From positions 81,866 to 145,865 of the forward strand of contig NZ_JAOTBE010000003.1 in the NCBI RefSeq assembly GCF_026162645.1: a stretch of DNA of 64,000 bases. Reading direction: 5' to 3'. The first letter of the stretch is position 1. Every line of letters begins with the position of its first letter. Origin of the DNA: Paracoccus rhizosphaerae. GTDB lineage: Bacteria > Pseudomonadota > Alphaproteobacteria > Rhodobacterales > Rhodobacteraceae. Below the pieces are notes generated by a model. The model did not search any database, was not told where the DNA came from, and saw only the letters and a program-made list of their open reading frames with translations. The position numbers and the translations under genes were made by a program. Positions 1 to 8,650 of this stretch are shown here, piece by piece.

Positions 1-181
1 CGATCAGGGCAGCGCCGACCAGTTCCTCGACCTGCTTAAGCCCGAATCGTTGGCACATGCCATGATGGCCCGGCGCCAGCCCGGCCAGTTCCGAATGCAG
101 CCCGGCTATGACCACAGCTACTTCTTCGTGCAGAGCTTCATGGCGGATCACGTTTTCTGGCATGCGGAACGTCTGGCCTGA
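1..181 (+). CDS. fghA: S-formylglutathione hydrolase, C-terminal part (cut by window edge)
   Basis: The last 59 codons of a gene that begins outside the window, read in the frame starting at base 2 and ending with TGA at 179-181. The visible protein begins DQGSADQFLDLLKPE and contains GYDHSYFFVQSF, the conserved C-terminal His region of the esterase D / S-formylglutathione hydrolase family (the His of the Ser-Asp-His triad). The enzyme hydrolyses S-formylglutathione to formate and glutathione in the cytoplasm, the last step of glutathione-dependent formaldehyde oxidation. Its place directly upstream of xoxF matches the known Paracoccus denitrificans arrangement and supports a methylotrophic role. 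Family assignment is firm; the N-terminal part cannot be judged. Confidence 0.9.
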   Translation, partial: DQGSADQFLDLLKPESLAHAMMARRQPGQFRMQPGYDHSYFFVQSFMADHVFWHAERLA

Positions 182-217
182 AGGGCTTGCCGTAAATTCC
201 CGGTGATCTTGCCGTTT

Positions 218-240
218 GCCCATAAGACTTTAGGGGCATG
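218..240 (+). promoter_or_regulatory. Candidate control region of xoxF with shared 9-mer
   Basis: The fghA-xoxF gap (182-350) holds CCATAAGAC at 220-228. The same 9-mer occurs at 6334-6342 in the divergent control region of the neighbouring quinoprotein-associated operons. It may be a regulator site or promoter element for the LuxR-type response regulator encoded at 45948-46655, but two copies are thin evidence. A good ribosome binding site (GGAGGAG) sits just before the xoxF ATG. Confidence 0.25.
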
Positions 241-350
241 CGGCATCAGCCCGAATTGACGTGCGGAGACGCCCGACCAACACTTAGACATGGGTCGCCG
301 CGGGAGGAGGAAACCTGCGGCGCGATATCCAGGGAGCGGAGGAGCATTCG

Positions 351-2216
351 ATGAAACATCTCTTGAACAGCGCGGCTGTCGCGCTGCTGCTGACGGTGAC
401 GTCGGCACATGCCAATGAGAGCGTCCTGACCGAAACGGCCAAACCCGAACAGTGGGCCATTCAGACCGGCGACTACGCCAACCAGCGCTATTCGGAACTG
501 GACCAGATCAACCGCGACAACGTGGGCGACCTGCGGGTGGCCTGGACATTCTCGACTGGCGTGCTGCGCGGCCACGAAGGCGGACCGCTGGTAATCGGCG
601 ACATGATGTATGTCCACACGCCGTTCCCGAACAACATTTTCGCGCTTGACCTGTCCGACAACGGGCGCATCGTGTGGCGCCACACCCCGCAGCAGGACCC
701 CGACGTGATCGCGGTCATGTGCTGTGACACCGTTTATCGCGGCGTGGCCTATGCCGATGGGATGATCCTGACGCACCAGGCAGACACGACGCTGACGGCG
801 CTGGACGCCATGACCGGCGAAGTGAAGTGGTCGGTGAAGACGGGCGATCCGGCCATCGGCGAAACGAACACGGCAACCGTTCTGCCAGTGGGTGACAAGG
901 TCCTGGTCGGCGTGTCGGGTGGCGAATACGGCGTTCGCGGCCGCATGACGGCCTACAATCTTGCCGACGGCACCGAGGTCTGGAAGGCCTATTCGACCGG
1001 CCCGGACGAGGAGATGCTGGTCAATCCCGAAACCACGATGCACCTGGGCAAGCCCATCGGCGCGGACAGCTCGCTCAACAGCTGGGAAGGCGACCAGTGG
1101 AAAATTGGTGGCGGTTCGACCTGGGGCTGGTATTCCTATGACCCCGAATTGAACCTGGTCTACTATGGCACCGGGAACCCCTCGACCTGGAACCCTTCGC
1201 AGCGTCCAGGCGACAACAAGTGGTCGATGACCATCATGGCCCGCGATGCCGACACCGGCGAGGCGAAATGGTTCTACCAGAAGACGCCGCACGACGAATG
1301 GGACTATGACGGCGTGAACGAGAACATCCTCGTCGACAAGGAGATCGACGGAGAGATGCGCAAGCTGCTGGTCAACTTCGACCGCAACGGCTTTGCTTAT
1401 ACTCTGGACCGCGAAACCGGCGAACTTCTGGTTGCGGAAAAGTTCGACCCGGCCGTGAACTGGGCAACCGAAGTCGACATGGATCCGGAATCCGAAACCT
1501 ATGGCCGTCCGCAGGTCGTTGCGGAATATTCGACCGCACAGAACGGCGAAGACACCAACACCACTGGCGTCTGCCCGGCAGCCCTGGGTTCGAAAGACCA
1601 GCAGCCGGCATCCTACTCGCCCAAGACCGGCCTGTTCTACGTTCCGACCAACCACGTCTGCATGGACTATGAGCCGTTCCGCGTCGCCTATACCGCGGGC
1701 CAGCCCTATGTTGGTGCGACCCTGTCGATGTATCCGGCCCCGGACAGCCACGGCGGCATGGGCAACTTCATCGCCTGGGACGCTGTCAACGGCGAGATCA
1801 AGTGGTCCCTGCCCGAGCAGTTCTCGGTCTGGTCGGGCGCCCTGGCCACTGCGGGCGACGTGGTTTTCTACGGTACGCTGGAAGGTTACCTGAAGGCGGT
1901 CGATGCAGAAACCGGTGAGGAGCTCTACAGCTTCAAGACGCCCTCGGGCATCATCGGCAACGTCATGACCTACGAACACGACGGCAAGCAGTATATCGGC
2001 GTCCTGTCGGGTGTCGGTGGCTGGGCCGGCATCGGTCTGGCGGCCGGTCTGACCAACCCGAACGACGGTCTGGGCGCCGTGGGCGGCTATGCCGCGCTCA
2101 GCGACTATACCGAACTGGGTGGCCAGCTGACCGTGTTCGAACTGCCGGGCGATGCCAGCGCATCGGCCACGCCGACCGAAGGCGAGGCGCCCGCGGAAGG
2201 CACGACGAACGGCTAA
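351..2216 (+). CDS. xoxF: Lanthanide-dependent PQQ methanol dehydrogenase XoxF
   Basis: A 621-residue periplasmic quinoprotein with a signal peptide ending near residue 21. It oxidises methanol, and in some members formaldehyde, passing electrons to a cytochrome c. Family hallmarks visible: the vicinal Cys pair C124-C125, the metal-binding Glu in SGGEYGV (about residue 192), Asn in GTGNPS (about 276), the catalytic Asp in WDYD (D318), and a second Asp two residues on (D320). That extra Asp separates lanthanide-using XoxF from calcium-using MxaF. The C-terminus carries an unusual Ala/Thr/Glu-rich tail of about 20 residues. It is followed by its cytochrome and XoxJ. The start is supported by a GGAGGAG site. 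Function is confident; metal preference is inferred from the DYD motif. Confidence 0.96.
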   Translation: MKHLLNSAAVALLLTVTSAHANESVLTETAKPEQWAIQTGDYANQRYSELDQINRDNVGDLRVAWTFSTGVLRGHEGGPLVIGDMMYVHTPFPNNIFALDLSDNGRIVWRHTPQQDPDVIAVMCCDTVYRGVAYADGMILTHQADTTLTALDAMTGEVKWSVKTGDPAIGETNTATVLPVGDKVLVGVSGGEYGVRGRMTAYNLADGTEVWKAYSTGPDEEMLVNPETTMHLGKPIGADSSLNSWEGDQWKIGGGSTWGWYSYDPELNLVYYGTGNPSTWNPSQRPGDNKWSMTIMARDADTGEAKWFYQKTPHDEWDYDGVNENILVDKEIDGEMRKLLVNFDRNGFAYTLDRETGELLVAEKFDPAVNWATEVDMDPESETYGRPQVVAEYSTAQNGEDTNTTGVCPAALGSKDQQPASYSPKTGLFYVPTNHVCMDYEPFRVAYTAGQPYVGATLSMYPAPDSHGGMGNFIAWDAVNGEIKWSLPEQFSVWSGALATAGDVVFYGTLEGYLKAVDAETGEELYSFKTPSGIIGNVMTYEHDGKQYIGVLSGVGGWAGIGLAAGLTNPNDGLGAVGGYAALSDYTELGGQLTVFELPGDASASATPTEGEAPAEGTTNG

Positions 2217-2256
2217 TACTTTCGTTCCGCTAGAGCGAAGTTGATCTGTGAAGGGG

Positions 2257-2290
2257 CCGCCCCAAGGTTAGACTTGGGGCGGTTCTGTCT
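2257..2290 (+). terminator. Strong stem-loop between xoxF and xoxG
   Basis: A perfect 10-bp stem (CCGCCCCAAG, 2257-2266, pairing with 2273-2282) with a 6-base loop, followed by TTCTGTCT. The U-run is poor, so it may act as an attenuator or as an mRNA 3' end stabiliser that lets xoxF be made in excess over the downstream genes, rather than as a full terminator. Confidence 0.6.
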
Positions 2291-2305
2291 GAGGAGAGCA
2301 GGCAG

Positions 2306-2980
2306 ATGCGAAATGGGAGGATATCCACGATGGAAGCCATCACCGGTCTGACGGCGCTGGTTCTGGGCGCGTCACTGGCCACAATGGCCCTGGCGCAATC
2401 CAATGCGACAACCGAGACCCCTCCGGCAGATGCCGGAGCAGGCGCGGCCGCGGCCGTGTCCGGCAGCACCCAGCCCGCCGCCGCCGGCGATGCCGCGATG
2501 CCCGAGGAAGAACCCGCGGAACTGGCCGAGGGCGAGACCGTCCTGCCGAACGGCATGGACATCACCCCGGTCGAGATGCTGGACGGGCGCTGGCGCAACG
2601 CTGAAGGTATCCCAACCTTTAAGGTTGAGGATGGCGTCGTCGACTTTGCCACCTTCAACGGCTTCCGCCGCTATCATGCCGAATGCCACGTCTGCCACGG
2701 ACCCGACGGCGAAGGTTCGACTTATGCCCCGGCGTTGAAGGAGTCCGTCCTGCGCATGGACTACTATGACTTCATGGAAACCGTGGCCTCTGGTCGCCAG
2801 GGCAGCAACTCGGTGATGCCGGCCTTCGGGACGAACAAGAACGTTTGGTGCTATATCGACGACATCTACGTCTATCTTTTGGCGCATGGCACTGGCGAGA
2901 TCGGCCGCGGCCGCCCAGCAGAGCGCGCCGACAAGCCCGAAGAATATACGGCGCTGGAAGATTCATGCATGTCCAGTTGA
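2306..2980 (+). CDS. xoxG: Cytochrome c electron acceptor of XoxF (XoxG / cytochrome c553i type)
   Basis: A 224-residue exported mono-haem cytochrome c. A signal peptide ends near residue 30, then comes a Pro/Ala/Glu-rich linker (about 31-80), then the haem site C127-H-V-C130-H131. A likely axial Met171 lies in VMPAFG. Role: accepts electrons from XoxF in the periplasm; P. denitrificans cytochrome c553i (CycB) sits in the same position behind xoxF. The ATG at 2306 has GAGGAG upstream and gives a basic N-region. A second start at 2330, also preceded by GGGAGG, would shorten the signal peptide by eight residues. The 3' end overlaps xoxJ by 16 bases. Confidence 0.9.
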   Translation: MRNGRISTMEAITGLTALVLGASLATMALAQSNATTETPPADAGAGAAAAVSGSTQPAAAGDAAMPEEEPAELAEGETVLPNGMDITPVEMLDGRWRNAEGIPTFKVEDGVVDFATFNGFRRYHAECHVCHGPDGEGSTYAPALKESVLRMDYYDFMETVASGRQGSNSVMPAFGTNKNVWCYIDDIYVYLLAHGTGEIGRGRPAERADKPEEYTALEDSCMSS

Positions 2981-3789
2981 TCTGCCTGGCGACCGCGCTG
3001 GCCTTGGTGGCGGGGTTCGCCGGACCGGGTGCGTCGCAGGTCGCCGATCTGCGTTCGGCGACAGAATTCCGGGTCTGCGCGGACCCGGCGAACGCGCCGA
3101 TGTCGTCGCAGGACGGCACCGGCTTCGAAAACCGTTTGGCCGATTATTTCGGCGAACTGCTGGGCCTGCCCGTCACCTACAGCTGGTTTCCGTCGGGGAT
3201 GGGGTTCATCACCCGCACCCTGCGTGCAGGCACATGCGATGTCGTGATGGGTTATGCCCAAGGCGACGAACTGGTGCAGAACACCAATCATTACTACACC
3301 TCGGTCTACGGCATCGTGACGCGGCGCGATGGGCCGCTGGCTTTGGTCGACCATCTGACCGATCCCGCGTTGAAGGACGCAGATATCGGCGTGGTGGCAG
3401 GTACGCCTCCGGCGTCGCATCTGGCGCGGGCCGGTCTGGCCAAGAACATGCGCGGCGCCGACCTGTTCGTCGATCGCCGAGTCGAGGATCCGTTGGGCGA
3501 CATGATCGAGGGCGTCCGCAGCGGCGAACTGGAGGCGGCCGTGCTGTGGGGACCTTTGGTTGGGCCGAGGATCAAGGATGATCCCGACCTGCAGTTCACC
3601 CCGCTGCTGAAGGAAGAGGGCGGGCCGAAGCTGTTCTATCGCATCACGATGGGCGTCCGGCTTGAAGAGCAAGAATGGAAGCGCCAGCTGAACAGCCTGA
3701 TCCGCCGGAACCAGGACGGCATCAACCAGATCCTCCACGAGGCCGGCGTTCCATTGGTGGACGATTACGGCAAGGAGATCTTGCCATGA
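2965..3789 (+). CDS. xoxJ: XoxJ periplasmic binding protein-like factor
   Basis: A 274-residue exported protein of the solute-binding fold (MxaJ/XoxJ family). The signal peptide ends near GASQ. The mature N-terminus reads FRVCADPANAPMSS, typical of quinoprotein-dehydrogenase-associated substrate-binding proteins. XoxJ is thought to interact with or help activate XoxF rather than serve a transporter. I chose the ATG at 2965, inside the end of xoxG, because it gives a clean signal peptide. An in-frame ATG at 2845 would add 40 Arg-rich residues that look like out-of-frame xoxG. The stop overlaps the next start as ATGA, so translation is probably coupled. Confidence 0.9.
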   Translation: MHVQLICLATALALVAGFAGPGASQVADLRSATEFRVCADPANAPMSSQDGTGFENRLADYFGELLGLPVTYSWFPSGMGFITRTLRAGTCDVVMGYAQGDELVQNTNHYYTSVYGIVTRRDGPLALVDHLTDPALKDADIGVVAGTPPASHLARAGLAKNMRGADLFVDRRVEDPLGDMIEGVRSGELEAAVLWGPLVGPRIKDDPDLQFTPLLKEEGGPKLFYRITMGVRLEEQEWKRQLNSLIRRNQDGINQILHEAGVPLVDDYGKEILP

Positions 3790-4322
3790 TCCGGGTTCTG
3801 GCGCTGTTGCTGGCCATCGCGACACCCGCGATGGCAGATACGGTGCCGGAACCCGGCACGTATCGAGGTGAGCCCTATCGTGCTCCGGTTCCGGCGACGT
3901 TGTCTGGGGCCGAGGTGATCGACGCCGATGCGGCCATCGCGCTGCAGCGGCAAGGGCGAGCGGCGTTCATTGACGTGCTGCCACGGACGACCCGCCCCGA
4001 AGGTCTGCCGGAGGGGACGATCTGGCACGAAAAGCTGCACCAGACCATTCCGGGTTCGGTCTGGCTGTGGAACACCGGCTATCAGGCCCTGTCCGCCGCC
4101 GAGGAGGCGCGGCTGCGGACGGGTCTCGACCGCCTGCGTCAGGATGATCCCGGACGGCCGCTGGTGTTCTTCTGCCGCCCAGACTGCTGGATGAGCTGGA
4201 ACGCCGCCCGTCGCGCCATCGAATGGGGATATCAGCCGGTGCTGTGGTTTCCCGGCGGCGCCGATGCCTGGGCAGAGGCGGGCGGACCGGCACTGGTTAC
4301 GGCTGAACCTGTCGACCCGTGA
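3786..4322 (+). CDS. PQQ-dependent catabolism-associated CXXCW-motif protein (rhodanese-like)
   Basis: A 178-residue exported protein with a signal peptide of about 17 residues and a degenerate rhodanese fold. The signature is C130-RPD-C134-W135-MSWNAA, which defines the family found beside PQQ alcohol dehydrogenases. The two Cys may form a redox-active disulfide in the periplasm; the biochemical role is not established. The start at 3786 overlaps the xoxJ stop (ATGA). An in-frame upstream start at 3675 would be read through xoxJ and is not credible. The last 26 bases overlap the convergent beta-propeller gene. Confidence 0.85.
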   Translation: MIRVLALLLAIATPAMADTVPEPGTYRGEPYRAPVPATLSGAEVIDADAAIALQRQGRAAFIDVLPRTTRPEGLPEGTIWHEKLHQTIPGSVWLWNTGYQALSAAEEARLRTGLDRLRQDDPGRPLVFFCRPDCWMSWNAARRAIEWGYQPVLWFPGGADAWAEAGGPALVTAEPVDP

Positions 4323-5232
4323 AGCTGCCAAAGGCGCGTGGACCGGACGGCATGTCAATGCTGTCCCTGACGGTCAGGTCGGACGCATCGAGGATGACCA
4401 GGCTGTCCGAGTCCCAATTCGCCACGGCGACGCCGCTGCCATCGGGCAGGGCTGCGATGCCTTCGGGATAATCGCCGACCTCGACCTCGGCCACGGCCTG
4501 GAGGGTTGCCGGATCGAAGACGGTGACGCTGCTGTCATACTGGTTCGTCACGAAGCCCCGGCCGCCGGCGAAGGCCACGGCATAGGGATGGCTGCCCGTG
4601 GAGATGTCTCCAACCAGTTCGCCGGTGCTGGCGTCGATGACCGACACGCTGTCACCCTGCACGTCGGCCGTATATAGCAGGCCGTCATGGAAGGTGATCC
4701 CGAACGGATGGGATCCTGCCGTCGGAACTTGATAAAGCCGCCGCCCGTCGTCGGCGTCATAGATGCTGACGGCGTCGTCGTCGCGATCCGCCGTCGCCAC
4801 AAGCGTGCCGTCGCCACTGACGGCAACGCCTGCGGGCGCGGCCCCGGTCTTGCTTTGCCAAATGGGCTGAAGGTCGGAATCCAGCCGGGTCAGCATGCCG
4901 CCGTACCAGTCGGTCACGAAAACCCCGCCGCCCGGCGCGACGGCAAGCCCGAAGGCCCCTTCGCCTAGATCCGCCTGCGCCACGACCGTGGCCTCTTCAT
5001 CGACCACGTGCAGCCGACCCGTGTCCGCCGCCACGACATAGGCGCGCCGCCCCGCCGGATCATAGGCAACGGGGGCGGGCGCACCTTCGATCCTTGTGCT
5101 GGCCACGATCCTGCCCTGTCCGAGGTCGACGACGCTGAGCGCGTCGCCGTGCTGAGATGTCACGAAGGCCAGATCTCCGGCCAGGGCCGGAGATGCCAGT
5201 GCGACAAGCGCGAGCAGGGGCCAGCGGATCAC
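4297..5232 (-). CDS. Secreted YVTN-type beta-propeller protein
   Basis: A 311-residue protein with a signal peptide (cleavage near SPALAGD) followed by repeated blades of the form AVAPGGGVFVTDWYGG, as in the YncE/YVTN seven-bladed propeller family. Such proteins recur beside quinoprotein dehydrogenases, with unknown function; a scaffold or ligand-binding role in the periplasm is a guess. It starts with GTG overlapping the stop of the MxaD-like gene (GTGA) and is the last gene of a three-gene minus-strand operon. It runs into the end of the CXXCW gene, with 26 bases shared at the 3' ends. Confidence 0.8.
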   Translation of the reverse strand: MIRWPLLALVALASPALAGDLAFVTSQHGDALSVVDLGQGRIVASTRIEGAPAPVAYDPAGRRAYVVAADTGRLHVVDEEATVVAQADLGEGAFGLAVAPGGGVFVTDWYGGMLTRLDSDLQPIWQSKTGAAPAGVAVSGDGTLVATADRDDDAVSIYDADDGRRLYQVPTAGSHPFGITFHDGLLYTADVQGDSVSVIDASTGELVGDISTGSHPYAVAFAGGRGFVTNQYDSSVTVFDPATLQAVAEVEVGDYPEGIAALPDGSGVAVANWDSDSLVILDASDLTVRDSIDMPSGPRAFGSFTGRQVQP

Positions 5233-5789
5233 TCTACCTTGCCGAAGCGTTCCGCCAGCGCGTCGAGGCCCGCGGAATAGACGCCGTTCACGGCCTCAAT
5301 GGCGGCATCGTCATTCAACTCGGCCGGGGGATCGTTGTTCGGAAAGCCGCGGTAGAAACCGCCCTTCCACATTACCTCTGCCTTCCCGTCCTTGTCGCTG
5401 ACCTGCAGCGTCGAGGAATAGTTGGTGACCGGCAGAACGGCCGTGTCCACCTCGGTGATCATGTACTTGTAGCGCATCTTCTCGGGGTCGATGGCCATAA
5501 GCTGTTCAGTGATCGTCGGCGTACCGCTGTCGGACCTCAGCGTCAGCACCCGCGTCGATTCATCCGGGACATCCGCCGGTGCCCCTTCGGGCACCATTTC
5601 GGTCGAGACGATCGCGGGGTGCCAGCTCATGTCGTCGAACTTGCCGATCACCTCCCAGACCTCGGCCGGGGTCGCGTCCAGCACGACCGTCTGCTCGGTC
5701 TTCAGCCGCGAGGGGCCATGCGCCGCGGCCGCGCCCGAAAAGGCCACGACCGCGCCAAGCGCCACGGCAAGAACCTGCGTCTTCATCAT
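5229..5789 (-). CDS. MxaD-like SRPBCC-fold periplasmic protein
   Basis: A 186-residue exported protein: signal peptide to about residue 23, then an SRPBCC / polyketide cyclase-like domain (LDATPAEVWEVIGKFDDMSWHP near the start, and a C-terminal helix ending in LAERFGKVE). Length and layout match MxaD, a methylotrophy protein reported to help electron transfer between methanol dehydrogenase and its cytochrome. That function in this organism is inference from family and context. It is second in its operon; its ATG overlaps the upstream stop (ATGA) and its stop overlaps the next GTG. Confidence 0.78.
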   Translation of the reverse strand: MMKTQVLAVALGAVVAFSGAAAAHGPSRLKTEQTVVLDATPAEVWEVIGKFDDMSWHPAIVSTEMVPEGAPADVPDESTRVLTLRSDSGTPTITEQLMAIDPEKMRYKYMITEVDTAVLPVTNYSSTLQVSDKDGKAEVMWKGGFYRGFPNNDPPAELNDDAAIEAVNGVYSAGLDALAERFGKVE

Positions 5790-6301
5790 TCCTTTTTGTC
5801 CTCCCGAAAGATGATGTTCCTCAGCAAATAGCTGTAGCCACGCCGATAGGCGTCATCGGTGTTGCCCCGGATCTCGACCGATCCGGCCCGGATCGTCCGA
5901 CCCGTTTCGGCATCGCGCAGATGCAGGTTCACCGACTGGATCAGGTTCGACACCTTCTGCGCCTCGCCAGCGATGGCATAGTCCGAGCCCATTTCGCGGG
6001 CGATCCGTGTGTCGGCGCCGTTGGAATGCACCGGGTTCAGGATGCCTTCCACCGCCTCCTCGGGCGGGCTGGACATCGTGAAGCCGCGCGCGGTCAGGTC
6101 GGCGGCGATGAAGTCCTCGATCATGGCAAGACGCACAGTCTCGTCCTCGCGCACGCCGTTGATCGCGCCCTCGGTCGAAGTGTCGATGTAGTGGATGCCG
6201 AACCACGTTGCCGGTCCCGGTTCCGGTGCGGCTTGCGCAAGAGCTGCGGCGGGTGCGGCAAGCGCAAGGCCCAGGGCCGCTATCAGGCTGTTCTTCGACA
6301 T
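5786..6301 (-). CDS. Secreted DUF2380-like protein, quinoprotein-associated
   Basis: A 171-residue exported protein with a signal peptide ending near ALAQA. The rest is a compact alpha/beta domain with conserved-looking segments such as GSDYAIAGEAQKVSNLIQSV and RDAETGRTIRAGSVEIRGN. This resembles the DUF2380/DUF3280 group of secreted proteins that often sit by PQQ dehydrogenases; I name the family with moderate confidence. First gene of the minus-strand operon. The ATG at 6301 is preferred over an in-frame ATG at 6337 because it begins the signal peptide directly. No catalytic motif is visible. Confidence 0.65.
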   Translation of the reverse strand: MSKNSLIAALGLALAAPAAALAQAAPEPGPATWFGIHYIDTSTEGAINGVREDETVRLAMIEDFIAADLTARGFTMSSPPEEAVEGILNPVHSNGADTRIAREMGSDYAIAGEAQKVSNLIQSVNLHLRDAETGRTIRAGSVEIRGNTDDAYRRGYSYLLRNIIFREDKKE

Positions 6302-6459
6302 GCCCCGACCATGCGCCCGCTGCCGGGGGCCGTCCATAAGACAAAAGACTTACGCCGTCCCACCTTTGTCGCAGCCAAATCTTCCCGCCCATGCCGGGAA
6401 CATTAAACGGCTTGCCGCAAGGGTCTTCACTCAGCACCATGGCGTGAGGGAGAAGATAG
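6302..6459. promoter_or_regulatory. Divergent control region between two quinoprotein-associated operons
   Basis: About 158 bases between the DUF protein (minus) and the binding-protein gene (plus). It must hold the promoters for both operons. It carries the 9-mer CCATAAGAC (6334-6342), also found upstream of xoxF, followed by an A/T-rich run. A clear ribosome binding site (GAGGGAGAAG) precedes the plus-strand ATG. Exact -35/-10 boxes could not be assigned. Confidence 0.4.
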
Positions 6460-7659
6460 ATGCTCAAGGGAATCATGGGACTTCTGGCCGGTACCGTGGC
6501 GCTGGCCCAGCCCGCTGCGGCCCAGACACAGGACCCCGTCCTGATCCGGGCGGCGGTGCTGCGGGTGGACGATCCGGGCCTGCCGCCGATCTCTCGGCTG
6601 GACCTGCCGCCCGAGGATCTCGGCTTTGCCGGCGCGCGACTGGCAATCGAGGACAACGACACCACCGGCCGATTCATGGGCCAGGACTTCGAGGCGACCG
6701 AGGTCGCCGCAAGTCCCGACACCGCCGCCGCCGAGATGGCGAAGCTGCTAGAGGACGGGATGGAATTTATCGTCGTCCTGGCGGATGACGCGGTGACGCT
6801 GGAACTGGCCGACCAGGTGGGCGACCAGGCCATGCTGCTGAACGCCCGCGCCCGCGGCGACAACCTTCGCGGAAAGGACTGCCGCTTCAACACCATTCAC
6901 GTTGCCCCCAGCAGGGCCATGCTGGCCGACGGCCTGACGCAGTTCCTGATGTGGAAGAATTGGCCGCGCTGGTTCCTGATCCATGGCAGCCACCCCGAGG
7001 ATCTGGCAATGGCCGAGGCTTATCGCAACGCGGCCAACAAATTCGGCGCGCGCATCGTTGAAGAGCGTGAGTACGAGGATACCGGCGGCGCCCGGCGCAC
7101 CGACAGCGGCCATGTGCAGGTTCAGGCCCAGATGCCCGTCTTCACGCAGCGCGCCGCAGACCACGACATCGTCATTACCGCTGACGAGGCCGATGTCTTC
7201 GCGGCCTACATGCCCTATCTGACCTGGGACCCGCGGCCCGTGGCCGGATCGGCGGGACTGGTTCCGCGAAGCTGGCATCCCGCGATGGAGGCCTGGGGCG
7301 GCACGCAGTTCCAGAACCGCTTCGAAAGCCTTGCCGACCGGCAGATCCGCGAGGACGATTACCAGACCTGGCTGGCCCTGCGGATCATCGGAGAAGCCGC
7401 CACCCGCACCCAGTCCGGCGACCCCGAGGTGCTGAAGAAGTTCATCCTTTCGCCGGAGTTCGACGTCGCCGGCTTCAAGGGCCAGGCGCTGACGGTCCGC
7501 GACTGGGATCACCAGGTGCGCCAGCCCATCCTGTTGACGACGGGCGTCGTGACCACCTCGGTCAGCCCGCAGGATCAGTACCTGCACCAGACAAGCCAGC
7601 TCGACACGCTTGGCGTAGACCGGCCCGAAACCCAATGCCAGTTCCAAGAGGCGTCATGA
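6460..7659 (+). CDS. Periplasmic binding protein of the PQQ alcohol dehydrogenase-associated ABC system
   Basis: A 399-residue exported protein with a signal peptide to about residue 21 and a type I periplasmic binding fold related to branched-chain amino acid binding proteins. Segments such as FLMWKNWPRWFLIHGSHPED and the WDPRPVAGSAGLVPRSWHPA stretch match the family annotated as substrate-binding component of the PQQ-dependent alcohol dehydrogenase system. The ligand is unknown. It is first in a six-gene plus-strand operon with a propeller, an acidic protein, ATPase and permease, and is divergent from the MxaD-like operon. Its stop overlaps the next ATG (ATGA). Confidence 0.85.
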   Translation: MLKGIMGLLAGTVALAQPAAAQTQDPVLIRAAVLRVDDPGLPPISRLDLPPEDLGFAGARLAIEDNDTTGRFMGQDFEATEVAASPDTAAAEMAKLLEDGMEFIVVLADDAVTLELADQVGDQAMLLNARARGDNLRGKDCRFNTIHVAPSRAMLADGLTQFLMWKNWPRWFLIHGSHPEDLAMAEAYRNAANKFGARIVEEREYEDTGGARRTDSGHVQVQAQMPVFTQRAADHDIVITADEADVFAAYMPYLTWDPRPVAGSAGLVPRSWHPAMEAWGGTQFQNRFESLADRQIREDDYQTWLALRIIGEAATRTQSGDPEVLKKFILSPEFDVAGFKGQALTVRDWDHQVRQPILLTTGVVTTSVSPQDQYLHQTSQLDTLGVDRPETQCQFQEAS

Positions 7660-8627
7660 AACACCTGCTTTCCGCGACCACCGGGCTTGCGCTGCTGATT
7701 TCGGCCGATACCGCGCTGGCGAACCGCGTCTTCGTCACGAACGAACGCAGCAACGACGTGACCGTCATCGACGGCGAGACCTTCGAGGTGATCGGGACCT
7801 ATCCCGTCGGCAACCGCCCGCGCGGCATCACCATCAGCCCGGATGGGTCGGAACTCTACGTCTGCGTCTCGGACGACAACCTGGTCCGCGTCTTCGATCC
7901 GAACACGATGGAAGAGCTGCACACGCTGCCGTCGGGGCCGGACCCCGAACTCTTCGTGTTGCACCCCTCGGGCAACCCCCTGTTCATTGCCAACGAGGAT
8001 GACAACATCGTCACGGTGGTGGACACCGAAACCCACCAGATGCTGGCCGAGGTCCCGGTTGGGGTCGAGCCAGAGGGCATGGGCGTCAGCCCCGATGGAG
8101 CCGTCGTCATCAACACGTCGGAAACGACGAACATGGCGCATTTCATCGACACCGAAACCTATGAGATCACCGCGAACGTGCTGGTCGACAGCCGCCCCCG
8201 TTTTGCCCAATACACGGCCGACGGATCGAAGCTTTACGTGACATCGGAAATCGGCGGCACGGTCAGCGTCATCGACCCCGCCACGCAGCAGATCACCAAG
8301 AAGATCAGCTTCGAGATTCCCGGTGTCCTGCCCGAGGCGATCCAGCCGGTCGGCGCCCGCGTGACCTCGGACGGCTCGAAACTGTTCGTGGCGCTTGGCC
8401 CCGCCAACCGGGTCGCCGTCGTGGACGCGGAAACCGACGAGGTGATCGACTATCTTCTGGTCGGCCAGCGGGTCTGGCAGTTGGCCTTCTCGCCCGACGA
8501 AAAGTGGCTCTACACCACCAACGGCAATTCCAACGACGTCTCGATCATCGATGTCGAGGCGAACGAGGTCGTCCGCTCGGTTCAGGTCGGGCAGCAGCCT
8601 TGGGGCGTCGTGGTCGCCCCCGACTGA
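7656..8627 (+). CDS. PQQ-dependent catabolism-associated YVTN beta-propeller protein
   Basis: A 323-residue exported protein: signal peptide ending near TALA, then repeated blades with motifs such as VFVTNERSNDVTVIDGET, GNRPRGITISPDGSELYV and VDVEANEVV-like strands. It matches the propeller family co-occurring with PQQ dehydrogenase ABC systems. Function unknown; it could dock the dehydrogenase or bind a cofactor. The start at 7656 overlaps the preceding stop. It is the second propeller in this cluster, the other being on the opposite strand at 4297-5232, so the two may be functionally paired. Confidence 0.85.
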   Translation: MKHLLSATTGLALLISADTALANRVFVTNERSNDVTVIDGETFEVIGTYPVGNRPRGITISPDGSELYVCVSDDNLVRVFDPNTMEELHTLPSGPDPELFVLHPSGNPLFIANEDDNIVTVVDTETHQMLAEVPVGVEPEGMGVSPDGAVVINTSETTNMAHFIDTETYEITANVLVDSRPRFAQYTADGSKLYVTSEIGGTVSVIDPATQQITKKISFEIPGVLPEAIQPVGARVTSDGSKLFVALGPANRVAVVDAETDEVIDYLLVGQRVWQLAFSPDEKWLYTTNGNSNDVSIIDVEANEVVRSVQVGQQPWGVVVAPD

Positions 8628-8650
8628 TTTCAGGCACAAAGGAGTTTTTC

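Noticed and set aside
246..1979. A 577-residue minus-strand frame across xoxF
   Set aside because: Antisense to XoxF, whose catalytic motifs are unmistakable.
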